Shown: one piece after another, positions 45,156 to 54,436 of the stretch | How positions within the stretch are numbered: position 1 is the stretch's first letter | Layout of the letters: each line of letters opens with the position of its first letter | Assembly (NCBI RefSeq): GCF_000612625.1 | Contig: NZ_CCAS010000024.1 | Coordinates: 1 to 60,421, forward strand | Origin: Neobacillus jeddahensis | GTDB lineage: Bacteria; Bacillota; Bacilli; Bacillales; Cytobacillaceae | Direction: 5' to 3' | Length of the DNA stretch: 60,421 nucleotides | Program-made: the position numbers and the translations under genes | The notes under the pieces: model-generated | Database searches by the model: none | What the model saw: the letters and a program-made list of their open reading frames with translations, nothing else | Told to the model about the DNA's origin: nothing

Positions 45156-45804
45156 TGAAGAAGACAGCTATCTAATGTTATCCGGCATCCAGCACTTTCA
45201 ATTTTGCCGCCGCCAATGGGCGCTCATACATATTGAACAGCAATGGGAAGAAAATGTTCGGACGGTTGAAGGACAGCATCTCCATCAAAAAGCAGATCAG
45301 CCCTTTATTCGTGAAAAACGAGGTGAAAAACTGATTGTTCGTGCGATGCCCATCAAGTCAAGAGAATTAGGGATATCTGGGATTTGTGATGTTGTTGAGT
45401 TTATCAAAGATACTAACGGTATTGAAATTAATGGTATGGAAGGAAAGTATACTGCTTTCCCAATCGAATATAAACGAGGAAAACCAAAAAAAGACGATTC
45501 AGATGTTTTACAGCTAACCGCGCAAGCGATGTGTTTAGAGGAAATGCTCGTTTGTGAAATTAATGTGGGATATTTGTTTTACAATGAGATTAAACATAGA
45601 GTTGAAGTGTCATTAACAGAAGAGCAGAAAAATAACGTTAGGGCGATTGTCACAGAAATGCAGGAATATTATCAGCGCAGGCACACGCCAAAGGTGAAGA
45701 CAGGATCCTTTTGCAAAAACTGTTCGCTCCAACATATTTGTTTACCAGAATTGATGAATAAACGATCTGTTAAAAGTTATATTGAAGGGAAGATCCTTGA
45801 ATGA
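45145..45804 (+). CDS. cas4: Cas4 adaptation nuclease
   Basis: 219 aa. RecB-like nuclease that trims prespacers and sets PAM-correct integration with Cas1-Cas2. Nuclease motifs ISGICDVVEF (Asp) and PIEYKRGKPK (Glu-x-Lys); four iron-sulfur cluster Cys in FCRRQWA and FCKNCSLQHIC. The ATG overlaps the cas7 stop by 11 bp and lacks a strong ribosome site, so it relies on coupling. Overlaps cas1 by 4 bp. Confidence 0.92.
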   Translation: MDYNEEDSYLMLSGIQHFQFCRRQWALIHIEQQWEENVRTVEGQHLHQKADQPFIREKRGEKLIVRAMPIKSRELGISGICDVVEFIKDTNGIEINGMEGKYTAFPIEYKRGKPKKDDSDVLQLTAQAMCLEEMLVCEINVGYLFYNEIKHRVEVSLTEEQKNNVRAIVTEMQEYYQRRHTPKVKTGSFCKNCSLQHICLPELMNKRSVKSYIEGKILE

Positions 45805-46832
45805 AAAAACTTTTAAATACTCTTTATATCAATCAACCAGATGTTTATTTGGCATTAGATGGTGACAATATTCTCCTCCTTAAGGAGCAGGAGCAGTTGG
45901 GCAGGCTACCACTTCATAATTTAGAGTCCATTGCAGCATTTGGTTATACTGGGGCCAGTCCGGCTTTGATGGGGTATTGTGCTGAAAGAAACATTTCACT
46001 TGTATTTTTTACGATGAATGGGCGTTTTCTTGCTCGAGTGATCGGTCAAAGTAGAGGGAATGTGGTCCTTAGGAAGAAGCAATACCGTGTTTCGGACAAT
46101 GAGGAATTGTCAGCTAAAGTGGCTCGAAACTTTATTGTTGGAAAAGTTTATAATAATAAATGGATCATCGAAAGGATGACCAGAGATTATCCACTACGAA
46201 TAGATGCTGCTCAATTCAAAGAAGTCTCTCAGCATTTATCTTCTATTATTCTTGATATAAGAAGGTGTGAGGATTTAGAGAGATTGAGAGGATTAGAAGG
46301 GCAAGCCGCGATTAGCTACAATAAACTATTTGATCAAATGATTTTACAACAAAAAGGGGATTTTTATTTCCATTCTCGTTCTCGAAGACCGCCATTGGAT
46401 AATGTGAATGCCATGCTCTCTTTTGCTTATACTCTATTAGCCAATGATATGGCATCAGCATTAGAAGGAGTAGGGCTAGATGCCTATGTCGGCTTTTTGC
46501 ATCGTGACCGCCCTGGACGAGCATCGTTAGCTTTAGATGTGATGGAAGAACTGAGGGGAGTCTATGCTGATCGGTTTGTTTTGTCACTAATCAATAAAAA
46601 AGTCGTCAATAAAGACGATTTTTTAAAAAAGGAAAATGGTGCGGTGATCATGACAGATGAAGCTAGAAAGAAATTTTTAGCGGCTTGGCAAACGAAGAAG
46701 CAGGAGAAAATAACGCACCCGTTTTTAGGTGAAAAAATTGCATGGGGATTAGTTCCCCATGCTCAAGCATTATTATTGGCCCGATTTTTACGAAATGACT
46801 TAGATGAATATCCAACTTTTTTGTGGAAGTAG
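45801..46832 (+). CDS. cas1: Cas1 integrase
   Basis: 343 aa, normal length. Spacer integrase acting with Cas2. Start MKKLLNTLYINQPDVYLALD; LRGLEGQAAISYNKLFDQMI contains the catalytic Glu region, HRDRPGRASLALDVMEELRG holds the His and a further acidic residue. C-terminal segment ALLLARFLRNDLDEYPTF is typical of I-C Cas1. Confidence 0.94.
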   Translation: MKKLLNTLYINQPDVYLALDGDNILLLKEQEQLGRLPLHNLESIAAFGYTGASPALMGYCAERNISLVFFTMNGRFLARVIGQSRGNVVLRKKQYRVSDNEELSAKVARNFIVGKVYNNKWIIERMTRDYPLRIDAAQFKEVSQHLSSIILDIRRCEDLERLRGLEGQAAISYNKLFDQMILQQKGDFYFHSRSRRPPLDNVNAMLSFAYTLLANDMASALEGVGLDAYVGFLHRDRPGRASLALDVMEELRGVYADRFVLSLINKKVVNKDDFLKKENGAVIMTDEARKKFLAAWQTKKQEKITHPFLGEKIAWGLVPHAQALLLARFLRNDLDEYPTFLWK

Positions 46833-46841
46833 GTGTGTCTG

Positions 46842-47132
46842 TTGCTGGTATTAGTTACGTATGATGTAAGTACTGTTAGTAGCGGAGGGCAAAAGAGGTT
46901 ACGGAAGGTTTCTAAGGCATGTCAAAATTATGGCCAGCGAGTACAGAATTCTGTCTTTGAATGTGTTGTAGACGCGACTCAATTTGCTGCTTTAAAAATT
47001 TGCCTAGCAGACATAATTGATAAAGATAAGGATAGTCTTAGATTTTACCAACTAGGTAATAATTATAAGACTAAGGTGGAGCATATAGGTGTGAAAGAAT
47101 CTATCGACTTAGAAAGTCCTTTAATTTTTTAG
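46842..47132 (+). CDS. cas2: Cas2
   Basis: 96 aa. Forms the central dimer of the Cas1-Cas2 complex. MLVLVTYDVSTVSSGGQKRL opens the ferredoxin-like fold with the family Asp; FECVVDATQFAALKICL and LRFYQLGNNYKTKVEHIGV complete it. The TTG at 46842 gives the canonical MLVLVTYDV start; a GTG at 46833 would add three residues (MCL). Stop is 168 bp before the first repeat. Confidence 0.92.
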   Translation: MLVLVTYDVSTVSSGGQKRLRKVSKACQNYGQRVQNSVFECVVDATQFAALKICLADIIDKDKDSLRFYQLGNNYKTKVEHIGVKESIDLESPLIF

Positions 47133-47300
47133 TGCGAACGTATAGCACACATCGTTTTCTAGGTAGGTTCGCACCAGGATTTTTAGCGGAATTGGTCGAA
47201 AGTTTTATATTAATAAGTTTCGTTCCTTATTTTAATAAGGGAAATAGTGTTTTTTGATACCAATTTATCTATATTAGGCTTTTTTTGGTCAAAAATCGCT
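47133..47300 (+). promoter_or_regulatory. CRISPR leader
   Basis: AT-rich 168 bp between cas2 and the array. An 8-bp inverted repeat GTGCGAAC (47132-47139) and GTTCGCAC (47167-47174) lies right behind cas2; I recall a similar motif in other I-C leaders. The last bases, TCGCT, precede the first repeat. No confident promoter found. Confidence 0.75.
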
Positions 47301-49319
47301 GTCGCACTCTGTATGAGTGCGTGGATTGAAATGCTATTGGGTTGATGAGCATGGTGATACAGTTGAGTCGCACTCTGTATGAGTGCGTGGATTGAAATTA
47401 GGAGGAAATGTAAATGAATGAGAAAATGGAACGTCGCACTCTGTATGAGTGCGTGGATTGAAATATATCTACGTCAAAGATCTGTACCATTGCCTCCAGT
47501 CGCACTCTGTATGAGTGCGTGGATTGAAATCTATACACGTCATGCACTCTCACAAGAAAGTCAAAGTCGCACTCTGTATGAGTGCGTGGATTGAAATTCC
47601 CTGTGAAAAGTGCTGAGCTCACAACTGATCCGTCGCACTCTGTATGAGTGCGTGGATTGAAATCCATCAGGGACAGTGGATGCTCCCACTGTTTATCGTC
47701 GCACTCTGTATGAGTGCGTGGATTGAAATATTTGCCGATTGTTTTTAACCTTGGAGATACATGCGTCGCACTCTGTATGAGTGCGTGGATTGAAATTAAA
47801 ATTTCCTTATTCAACAGGTTTCCTCCTCTGTCGCACTCTGTATGAGTGCGTGGATTGAAATCGTACAGGTTTATTATGTTGTACAACATTTTCACTGTCG
47901 CACTCTGTATGAGTGCGTGGATTGAAATACCTCTTGTGTGATTTGGTCTTAGAAAATAGAAGTCGCACTCTGTATGAGTGCGTGGATTGAAATCAGTATC
48001 CTTTTCCACCTTTTACGCAACCAATACAGTCGCACTCTGTATGAGTGCGTGGATTGAAATGTTTAGGCGATCAAACAATTGTAATCGATAACCACGTCGC
48101 ACTCTGTATGAGTGCGTGGATTGAAATAGGAAAGTAAAGATATACAGAACCGTTAGTATCGTCGCACTCTGTATGAGTGCGTGGATTGAAATTCATGTGC
48201 TAGATAACGTGACGTTTAATCAAGTAGGTCGCACTCTGTATGAGTGCGTGGATTGAAATATCGATATACGACTTAGTAGTTAACTCTAATCGTTGTCGCA
48301 CTCTGTATGAGTGCGTGGATTGAAATCCTCAGATGTAGGCGGTTATGGTTTTAATCGACGTCGCACTCTGTATGAGTGCGTGGATTGAAATTAGTAAATA
48401 TGCAAAATCTTGATAAGGCGATGTTGTCGCACTCTGTATGAGTGCGTGGATTGAAATCGAACATCTACTATCACGCGGCCAGCTATCATTGTCGCACTCT
48501 GTATGAGTGCGTGGATTGAAATAAGAATCCAATAACCTTGTCCATCTTCATTCCAGTCGCACTCTGTATGAGTGCGTGGATTGAAATCTTCCGCCCTTGG
48601 GTGGCTATCCTCGCTAATAGGGTCGCACTCTGTATGAGTGCGTGGATTGAAATTATTACCAGTAAAGCATCATTTTGCCGTTTAGTCGTCGCACTCTGTA
48701 TGAGTGCGTGGATTGAAATGGTTCAACTGTTACAACAACCGCTACATCTAAAGTCGCACTCTGTATGAGTGCGTGGATTGAAATTCCATAAGAACCAATT
48801 GTGCCCCATATAAACCAAGTCGCACTCTGTATGAGTGCGTGGATTGAAATACTTCAAGCGATAAGCTATACATCGTAGCTACTCCAGTCGCACTCTGTAT
48901 GAGTGCGTGGATTGAAATCGTTAAGAATTATGAGAACTAATCAAGTCATTAATGTCGCACTCTGTATGAGTGCGTGGATTGAAATTTATATTCAATAAAA
49001 TTACCGATCGTAAAACTTTGTCGCACTCTGTATGAGTGCGTGGATTGAAATCTTTACCACTATAATTATTAGTCGGAGGTGAAAAGTCGCACTCTGTATG
49101 AGTGCGTGGATTGAAATATTTTGTTTCCTCCTTAATTGCTTTGTCTAATGCTCGTCGCACTCTGTATGAGTGCGTGGATTGAAATCCAGAGTCAACATCG
49201 GAGTTTGCAGAGGAAGGAACAGTCGCACTCTGTATGAGTGCGTGGATTGAAATTTTGGTACTAACAATCTGTCATACTAAAAGTATTGTCGCACTCTGTA
49301 TGAGTGAGTGGATTGTAAT
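47301..49319 (+). CRISPR. Type I-C CRISPR array, 31 repeats and 30 spacers
   Basis: 32-bp repeats, beginning GTCGCACTCTGTATG and ending GTGCGTGGATTGAAAT, with CGCACTC/GAGTGCG as the stem. Counted start to end: 30 repeats are identical and the last (49288-49319) has two changes (GTGCGTG to GTGAGTG; TTGAAAT to TTGTAAT). Spacers are 33-36 nt and all look different. The leader lies on the cas2 side and the mutated repeat marks the old end. No spacer was seen to match elsewhere in the window, but this was by eye. Confidence 0.97.
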
Positions 49320-49493
49320 AAGAGAAACTGAAAAGATAGTAAAAAGGGTCACTCTCACTTTTCATGATTGCGGATTCCTTGCACCCCTTACTTGGGATAA
49401 AAGATCAATCAATACCATTCACTGTTTCGATTGATCATGAATTGCTATACTACATATGTAGAATCATATTTACTTTTTTAGGAGTGATATAGA

Positions 49494-50402
49494 GTGCTTA
49501 AAATAGGAGTCATCGGGATCGGGGACATTGCCCAAAAGGCCTATCTGCCAGTTTATAGCGGACTAAAAGATATCGAATTTCACTTATATACCCGAAACCA
49601 AGAAAAGCTACAAGCCATTGGCAGCCAATACCGGTTTGAACATCTTCACACAAGCTTGGACTCATTGTTGGAGAGTGGTATCAGCGCGGCATTCATTCAT
49701 TCCGCCACCGCATCTCACGCGGAAATGATCGAGCAGCTTCTCGACCGGAATATTCATGTCTTTGTCGACAAGCCCATCACCGACCAATATGATGAAGCAA
49801 AAAGACTAGTAGAACTTGCCGAACAAAAGGGCTTACTCCTGATGGCTGGTTTTAATAGAAGATATGCGCCATTTAATCAAAAACTGAAGGAAGTGGCGAA
49901 TCCTAATTTTATCATCGTCCAAAAAAACCGTAATGCCCTTCCAGGTGAACCACGTACCTTTATATATGATGATTTCATTCATGTCATCGATACGATGCGC
50001 TACTTATTTCCACACCCAATCGAGGACATCACTGTGAATGCCAGAATGGAGGGCGACCGCTTATACCATATCGTCGTCCAATTTATCGCTGGGGGCGTCA
50101 CCGCCATTGGTATTATGAATCGGGACAATGGCACGAATGAAGAAATAGTCGAAGTCATGGGTCCATTCGAGAAGAGAATCGTCCATAATGTCTCCAAATT
50201 GGTCATCTCTAGAGGGATGGAAACAACTGAAGTACGTGGAAGTGACTGGGAACCAACCCTAATAAAGCGTGGTTTCGAGCCCATGATCACCGATTTCATT
50301 GAGGCCGTTCGGACAAACTCCAAGCCTCAAATCTCAGCACTTGATGCACTAGAGACGCATGAAATCTGTGAGGAGATTTTACTAAAATTAGCAAAGAAAT
50401 GA
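49494..50402 (+). CDS. Gfo/Idh/MocA-family oxidoreductase
   Basis: 302 aa, NAD(P)-dependent. The N-terminal Rossmann start IGVIGIGDIAQKAYLPVYSG, then ASHAEMIEQLLDRNIHVFVDKP (family EKP motif as DKP) and AGFNRRYAPFN, with a substrate domain after about residue 120. Members oxidise or reduce sugars and related polyols; the substrate is unclear. Starts GTG behind AGGAGTGAT. The first gene after the CRISPR array, unrelated to it. An 8-bp inverted repeat GATCAATC/GATTGATC (49403-49436) lies upstream. Confidence 0.82.
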   Translation: MLKIGVIGIGDIAQKAYLPVYSGLKDIEFHLYTRNQEKLQAIGSQYRFEHLHTSLDSLLESGISAAFIHSATASHAEMIEQLLDRNIHVFVDKPITDQYDEAKRLVELAEQKGLLLMAGFNRRYAPFNQKLKEVANPNFIIVQKNRNALPGEPRTFIYDDFIHVIDTMRYLFPHPIEDITVNARMEGDRLYHIVVQFIAGGVTAIGIMNRDNGTNEEIVEVMGPFEKRIVHNVSKLVISRGMETTEVRGSDWEPTLIKRGFEPMITDFIEAVRTNSKPQISALDALETHEICEEILLKLAKK

Positions 50403-50494
50403 TAATCTGAAATTTAAATGTCATCGCTTACAATTTCATGTTGTTTTTAAAAAAATTTATGCTATGATAAAAGTAACGAAATTGATTATGATCA

Positions 50495-50519
50495 CATGTT
50501 ACTGATTCGATCAGGCATG
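50495..50519 (+). promoter_or_regulatory. Ribosomal antiterminator (RAT) target
   Basis: CATGTTACTGATTCGATC followed by AGGCATG closely resembles the RAT hairpins bound by BglG/GlcT-family antiterminators in Bacillus PTS leaders. Its 3' arm overlaps the 5' arm of the terminator at 50515, so the two structures exclude each other. Confidence 0.7.
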
Positions 50520-50573
50520 GTGGTAAGTAGAAGGCCAAGAATGGCTCTTTTATTATACCCCCATGTCTTTTTT
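50515..50573 (+). terminator. Regulated leader terminator of the PTS genes
   Basis: GCATGG (50515-50520) pairs with CCATG-T-C (50561-50567), then TTTTTT. An inner GGCCA/TGGC hairpin sits in the loop. Together with the RAT this is a classic antitermination switch. Confidence 0.65.
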
Positions 50574-50778
50574 GTGTGAGTAAAATATAAATTCATAGGA
50601 CTTTGATAATCGTCCGCATCTAGGTTGATTTTCCTATAACAGGGGTGGAGCAATTCACCTCGGATGCGTGGCTATTCGTATCTAAAAGGGCTTTAATTTG
50701 AGTATTTTTAGAATCCGGTAGCAAAATAATATTAGGTTAAATTTTTACTATTTAACTAGTCAAAAGGAGAAGGTAGAA
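50574..50778 (+). other. Second structured leader segment
   Basis: Between the terminator and the EIIA gene. 50615-50668 folds as a three-way junction: P1 CGCATC/GATGCG, P2 TAGG/CCTA, P3 GGGGTG/CACCTC. No known riboswitch consensus recognised. No gene. Confidence 0.45.
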
Positions 50779-51258
50779 ATGGGATTCAAATTGTTCAAAA
50801 AGGAAAAAACATCCATATATGCACCGGTTCAAGGAGAAATCATCCCGATTACAGATGTTCCTGATCCTGTCTTCAGTCAAAAAATGATGGGCGAGGGGCT
50901 TGCAATCATTCCTGAACAGGGTAATATCTATGCACCTGTAAATGGAAAGGTGATTCTGGTTGCGTCGACAAAGCATGCAATTGGAATTCGTGCCGAGGAT
51001 GGGACCGAAATTCTGATTCATGTCGGACTAGAAACAGTAGCACTTAATGGCGTTGGATTTGAGCTAGCCGTTCAAGAGGGTGACAAGATCAAACCTGGGC
51101 AGCTGTTATTGGAGGTCGACTGGGATTATTTGAAGGAACATGCCAAAAGCATCGTGACACCTGTTGTGATTACCAATAGTGCAGAAAGCGGGAGACAAAT
51201 CTCCCTTACCGAAGAAAAACGTAGTGTGGCAGGAGAGACAGTCATTATGACGATCTAG
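50779..51258 (+). CDS. PTS glucose-type EIIA protein
   Basis: 159 aa, soluble. Accepts phosphate from HPr on the His of TEILIHVGLET and hands it to EIIB. Segments SIYAPVQGEIIPITDVPDPV and GIRAEDGTEILIHVG are characteristic of the EIIA-Glc/Crr family. It is stand-alone, and the EIICB that follows (150 bp on) lacks its own EIIA domain, so they fit together. Ribosome site AAAGGAGAAGG. Confidence 0.88.
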   Translation: MGFKLFKKEKTSIYAPVQGEIIPITDVPDPVFSQKMMGEGLAIIPEQGNIYAPVNGKVILVASTKHAIGIRAEDGTEILIHVGLETVALNGVGFELAVQEGDKIKPGQLLLEVDWDYLKEHAKSIVTPVVITNSAESGRQISLTEEKRSVAGETVIMTI

Positions 51259-51408
51259 TCCAAATAGAATGTTTTAAGGAGGTGAGGATTAAAACTAAGA
51301 CTGGCAAAACAGCAACTATCTAATTGGCTTAAAGAAATTATTTTACTTGTTGTCTTTCTTATTCGTTGTTTTGTTAGTAGATGTAAAAACTAATTAGGGG
51401 GTTTGAAA

Positions 51409-52851
51409 ATGAAGAAGTATTTTCAGAAACTAGGTAGCTCATTAATGTTACCTGTTGCCGTTTTACCAGCGGCCGCTATTTTGATGGGTATTGGATATTG
51501 GATTGACCCTTCAGGCTGGGGGGCTGACAACGCATTTGCTGCGTTCATAATTAAAGCTGGTAGTTCTATTATCGATCACATTCCAGTCCTATTTGCAGTC
51601 GGAGTAGCTTTGGGTATGTCGAGGAACAAGGATGGCTCTGCTGCACTAAGTGGTCTAGTTGCTTTCTTAGTTGTGACCACACTGCTTTCTTCCAGCACAG
51701 TTGCCCTATTACAAGGAATTGATGTAGATAAAGTAGATCCGGCTTTTGCAAAAATAGACAATGCGTTTGTCGGAATCATTTCCGGTATCGTTGCGTCCGT
51801 TATGTACAATCGCTTCAGTCATGTTAAATTACCTGATGCATTTGCGTTCTTTAGTGGTAAGCGTCTTGTACCAATTATGACGGCTTTATCAATGTTAGTT
51901 GTATCAGGAATCTTATTTTTCTTATGGCCAATTATCTTTACTGGATTAGTTTCATTTGGTAAAACCATTAGTGATTTAGGGGCAGTAGGTGCAGGGCTTT
52001 ACGGCTTCTTCAACCGTTTATTAATCCCAACAGGATTACACCATGCCCTAAACTCCGTGTTCTGGTTTGACGTTGCCGGTATTAACGATATTGGTAACTT
52101 CTTAGCAGGTAAAGGGGAAAAAGGGGTTACTGGTATGTATCAAGCTGGTTTCTTCCCAATCATGATGTTTGGTTTACCAGCAGCTGCATTAGCGATGGTT
52201 CATACAGCAAAAACGAAGAAGAAAAAACAAGTGGCTTCCCTGATGTTAGCAGCTGGCTTTGCTGCCTTTTTTACAGGCGTTACAGAACCAATTGAATTTG
52301 CGTTCATGTTCTTAGCTCCAATGCTTTATCTTGTTCATGCAGTCCTAACAGGTCTTTCTTTAGCAATCGCTGCGGCGTTCCATTGGACAGCCGGATTTGC
52401 CTTTAGTGCAGGCTTTATTGACTATTTCCTTAGTCTCCGCAATCCAATTGCGAACCATCCATATATGTTATTAGTTCAAGGCTTAGTATTCGCGGTCATC
52501 TATTATTTCTTATTCCGTTTCATCATTGTGAAGTTTAACTTAATGACTCCTGGTCGTGAAGAAGATGAGGATGAAGAAGTAGCTGTAGATGCTGCAGGTG
52601 GTAATAAATTTGCAGCGATGGCAGCTACCATCTATGAAGGATTAGGTGGAGACGCAAACGTTGTTAATGTAGATAACTGTGTGACTCGTTTACGTTTAGA
52701 AGTAAAAGATATGAATAAAGTGGATAAAAATAAAATCAAGTCTACTGGTGTACCAGGAATCAATGTTGTTGGTCCACAAAGTATACAGGTTATTGTCGGA
52801 ACAAATGTCCAATTCGTTGCCGATGAAATTGCAAAAATTCGCAAGAATTAA
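51409..52851 (+). CDS. nagP: PTS EIICB, N-acetylglucosamine-type
   Basis: 480 aa. About ten membrane helices of the glucose/GlcNAc EIIC family (LMLPVAVLPAAAILMGIGYW; FNRLLIPTGLHHALNSVFW; FTGVTEPIEFAF) followed by an acidic linker and an EIIB domain with the phospho-acceptor Cys in NVDNCVTRLRLEV. The GLHHALNSVFWF stretch favours N-acetylglucosamine over glucose, as in NagP/NagE. ATG 51409 lies after AGGGGG. Terminator at 52862. Sugar assignment is an inference. Confidence 0.82.
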   Translation: MKKYFQKLGSSLMLPVAVLPAAAILMGIGYWIDPSGWGADNAFAAFIIKAGSSIIDHIPVLFAVGVALGMSRNKDGSAALSGLVAFLVVTTLLSSSTVALLQGIDVDKVDPAFAKIDNAFVGIISGIVASVMYNRFSHVKLPDAFAFFSGKRLVPIMTALSMLVVSGILFFLWPIIFTGLVSFGKTISDLGAVGAGLYGFFNRLLIPTGLHHALNSVFWFDVAGINDIGNFLAGKGEKGVTGMYQAGFFPIMMFGLPAAALAMVHTAKTKKKKQVASLMLAAGFAAFFTGVTEPIEFAFMFLAPMLYLVHAVLTGLSLAIAAAFHWTAGFAFSAGFIDYFLSLRNPIANHPYMLLVQGLVFAVIYYFLFRFIIVKFNLMTPGREEDEDEEVAVDAAGGNKFAAMAATIYEGLGGDANVVNVDNCVTRLRLEVKDMNKVDKNKIKSTGVPGINVVGPQSIQVIVGTNVQFVADEIAKIRKN

Positions 52852-52861
52852 ATCACAATAT

Positions 52862-52896
52862 GAAAGAGAGCTTGGATTTTTTCCAAGCTCTTTTTC
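52862..52896 (+). terminator. Intrinsic terminator of the PTS operon
   Basis: GAGAGCTTGG pairs with CCAAGCTC, followed by TTTTTC. Confidence 0.85.
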
Positions 52897-52900
52897 ATAT

Positions 52901-53230
52901 TTATAGATAACTTCTATAATGAATGAGCATGGCAATGAACATGATAACGGTATATCCCACTGCCGCGAAAAAGGCTAGGTTTGGTGAAAACTCATATTTT
53001 TGTGCCTCCACCTTAATCCCCGTTGATCCTTGCACATTCATATCAAGATTTCGAGAGGTGAAACCTCCTTTAGAAGTGGAAAACCAAAAAATAACACTAC
53101 CTGCTAATCCAACCAAAAAAGCGTAATCAATAAATGCTGTGTCCGTAAAATAGGCTATTCCTAAGCTGAGAGCGATTAAAACAAATAATGTTAGGACAAT
53201 GGTCAGTAACCTTTTTAGCATTTCTAACAT
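52901..53230 (-). CDS. Small membrane protein
   Basis: 109 aa with three hydrophobic helices (LLTIVLTLFVLIALSLGIAY; YAFLVGLAGSVIFWF; LAFFAAVGYTVIMFIAMLI) and a polar loop in between. Not firmly recognised; resembles short Bacillus membrane proteins such as the DUF3899 group. Single gene, convergent with the PTS operon. Confidence 0.55.
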   Translation of the reverse strand: MLEMLKRLLTIVLTLFVLIALSLGIAYFTDTAFIDYAFLVGLAGSVIFWFSTSKGGFTSRNLDMNVQGSTGIKVEAQKYEFSPNLAFFAAVGYTVIMFIAMLIHYRSYL

Positions 53231-53309
53231 CCCCTATCTAATTGTCTATATATTAAAATAATACCATAAAATGGTTTTTATCGGTTAGATAAAAGGGCAG
53301 GAACTCAGA

Positions 53310-53349
53310 AAAAAACAGTAGAAATCTGCTTAGATTTCTACTGTTTTTT
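53310..53349. terminator. Strong terminator downstream of the antiterminator gene
   Basis: An 18-base perfect inverted repeat, AAAAAACAGTAGAAATCT and its complement (53310-53327, 53332-53349) with A- and T-runs on both sides. It ends the minus-strand antiterminator transcript. Confidence 0.85.
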
Positions 53350-53393
53350 TATAATGCTTACAATTTTTTTAATTCACAAGCCAACCGAAGCTG

Positions 53394-54212
53394 CTAGCGA
53401 TTCCTTAGCCGTTCAATATGAATCGTGATGTAACCGAGTTCTTGATCAGGCAGGTGGATGTCATACTGCCTGGCTAACAGTTTCGCGATATGCTGGGCAC
53501 ATGTGTAAGAGGAGGCAAATTTATTTTTTATCATCGTTAGCATTTCATGATCCATCATCGGTAGTTGTTCGTGACTACTTCTCTCTAGTGTAAAGCGAAG
53601 ATGGGTCATCAGTCGTTGATAGGAAAGATCGTCTTCCTCTATCGAAATGTTGAGGAAGTCCTTGATTGCCTGGATCATTTCTCCAATAATCGCGGTCAGT
53701 CTCAGCGTTTGCTTCATATCGCCGTCTTGCAGCTTGGCGGTATGAATATGTAGAGCTAAATAAGCGGCCTCATCTATGGGCATAGTGATGTTAGTCTTTT
53801 TTTCAATATGCCGGATGGCCCACATCCCAATCGCAAATTCCTTTTTATAAAGCGCTTTTATTTCATGAAATAATTTATTTTTCAGATGAATCCCTTCACT
53901 AACTCTTTCCATCGCAAATGATAAGTGGTCAGTAAGGGCAATATGAATATGGTCATTTAATTTTGAGCCCAGGGATTCTTCGGCGTAGGTAATGATTTCT
54001 TCCGCGAGGGCAAAATGTTCTTCAGGAATTTGGAGAAGGAGCTGCTGAAATTTCTCATTTTCCTTCAGGATGAAGAGTTTCTCTATTTTTGCCGGATTGA
54101 TAATATCATTTCGCTTTTTTTGAAAAGCAATTCCTGCTCCAATCGCAATTTTTTCTTCGTTGTTATCTGAAACGACGACGGCATTGTTATTTAATATTTT
54201 TCTAATTTTCAA
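53394..54212 (-). CDS. BglG/GlcT-family transcription antiterminator
   Basis: 272 aa. N-terminal RNA-binding domain (MKIRKILNNNAVVVSDNNEE) followed by two PRD domains with phosphorylated His (EEHFALAEEII, ALTDHLSFAMER; YLALHIHTAKLQD; TIHIERLR). Such proteins bind RAT hairpins when unphosphorylated at the inhibitory PRD His, letting polymerase read through. A matching RAT/terminator leader lies 3 kb upstream on the other strand before the EIIA and EIICB genes, so it is the likely target. Confidence 0.85.
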   Translation of the reverse strand: MKIRKILNNNAVVVSDNNEEKIAIGAGIAFQKKRNDIINPAKIEKLFILKENEKFQQLLLQIPEEHFALAEEIITYAEESLGSKLNDHIHIALTDHLSFAMERVSEGIHLKNKLFHEIKALYKKEFAIGMWAIRHIEKKTNITMPIDEAAYLALHIHTAKLQDGDMKQTLRLTAIIGEMIQAIKDFLNISIEEDDLSYQRLMTHLRFTLERSSHEQLPMMDHEMLTMIKNKFASSYTCAQHIAKLLARQYDIHLPDQELGYITIHIERLRNR

Positions 54213-54436
54213 CGTTGCGTCATCTCCTTATCCAAAATAAAAAAGGACAATAATGTCAATACGGTAGTACAAGTTTGTTTGAAAAAAACTCTTCTATCTA
54301 AAATAACGTTCGACATTACGGGCGTATTTCCTTCTTTTCTATTCTATCATCTAGAAAAAGAGCAGGGAGGGTCCATTTATAAAAAAATAATGGCATAATG
54401 AAGAGAACAGTTGAATTTATTATACAGGAGTTAACG

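Noticed and set aside
39029..49319. Extra defence or toxin genes inside the cas locus (for example a CreT-type RNA toxin)
   Set aside because: The gaps are too short or show no small frame with a ribosome site; only the crRNA-like element is supported.
47398..49434. Open reading frames across the CRISPR array with repeated RTHTECD or MSAWIE peptides
   Set aside because: They are translations of the CRISPR repeats themselves and have no start signals.
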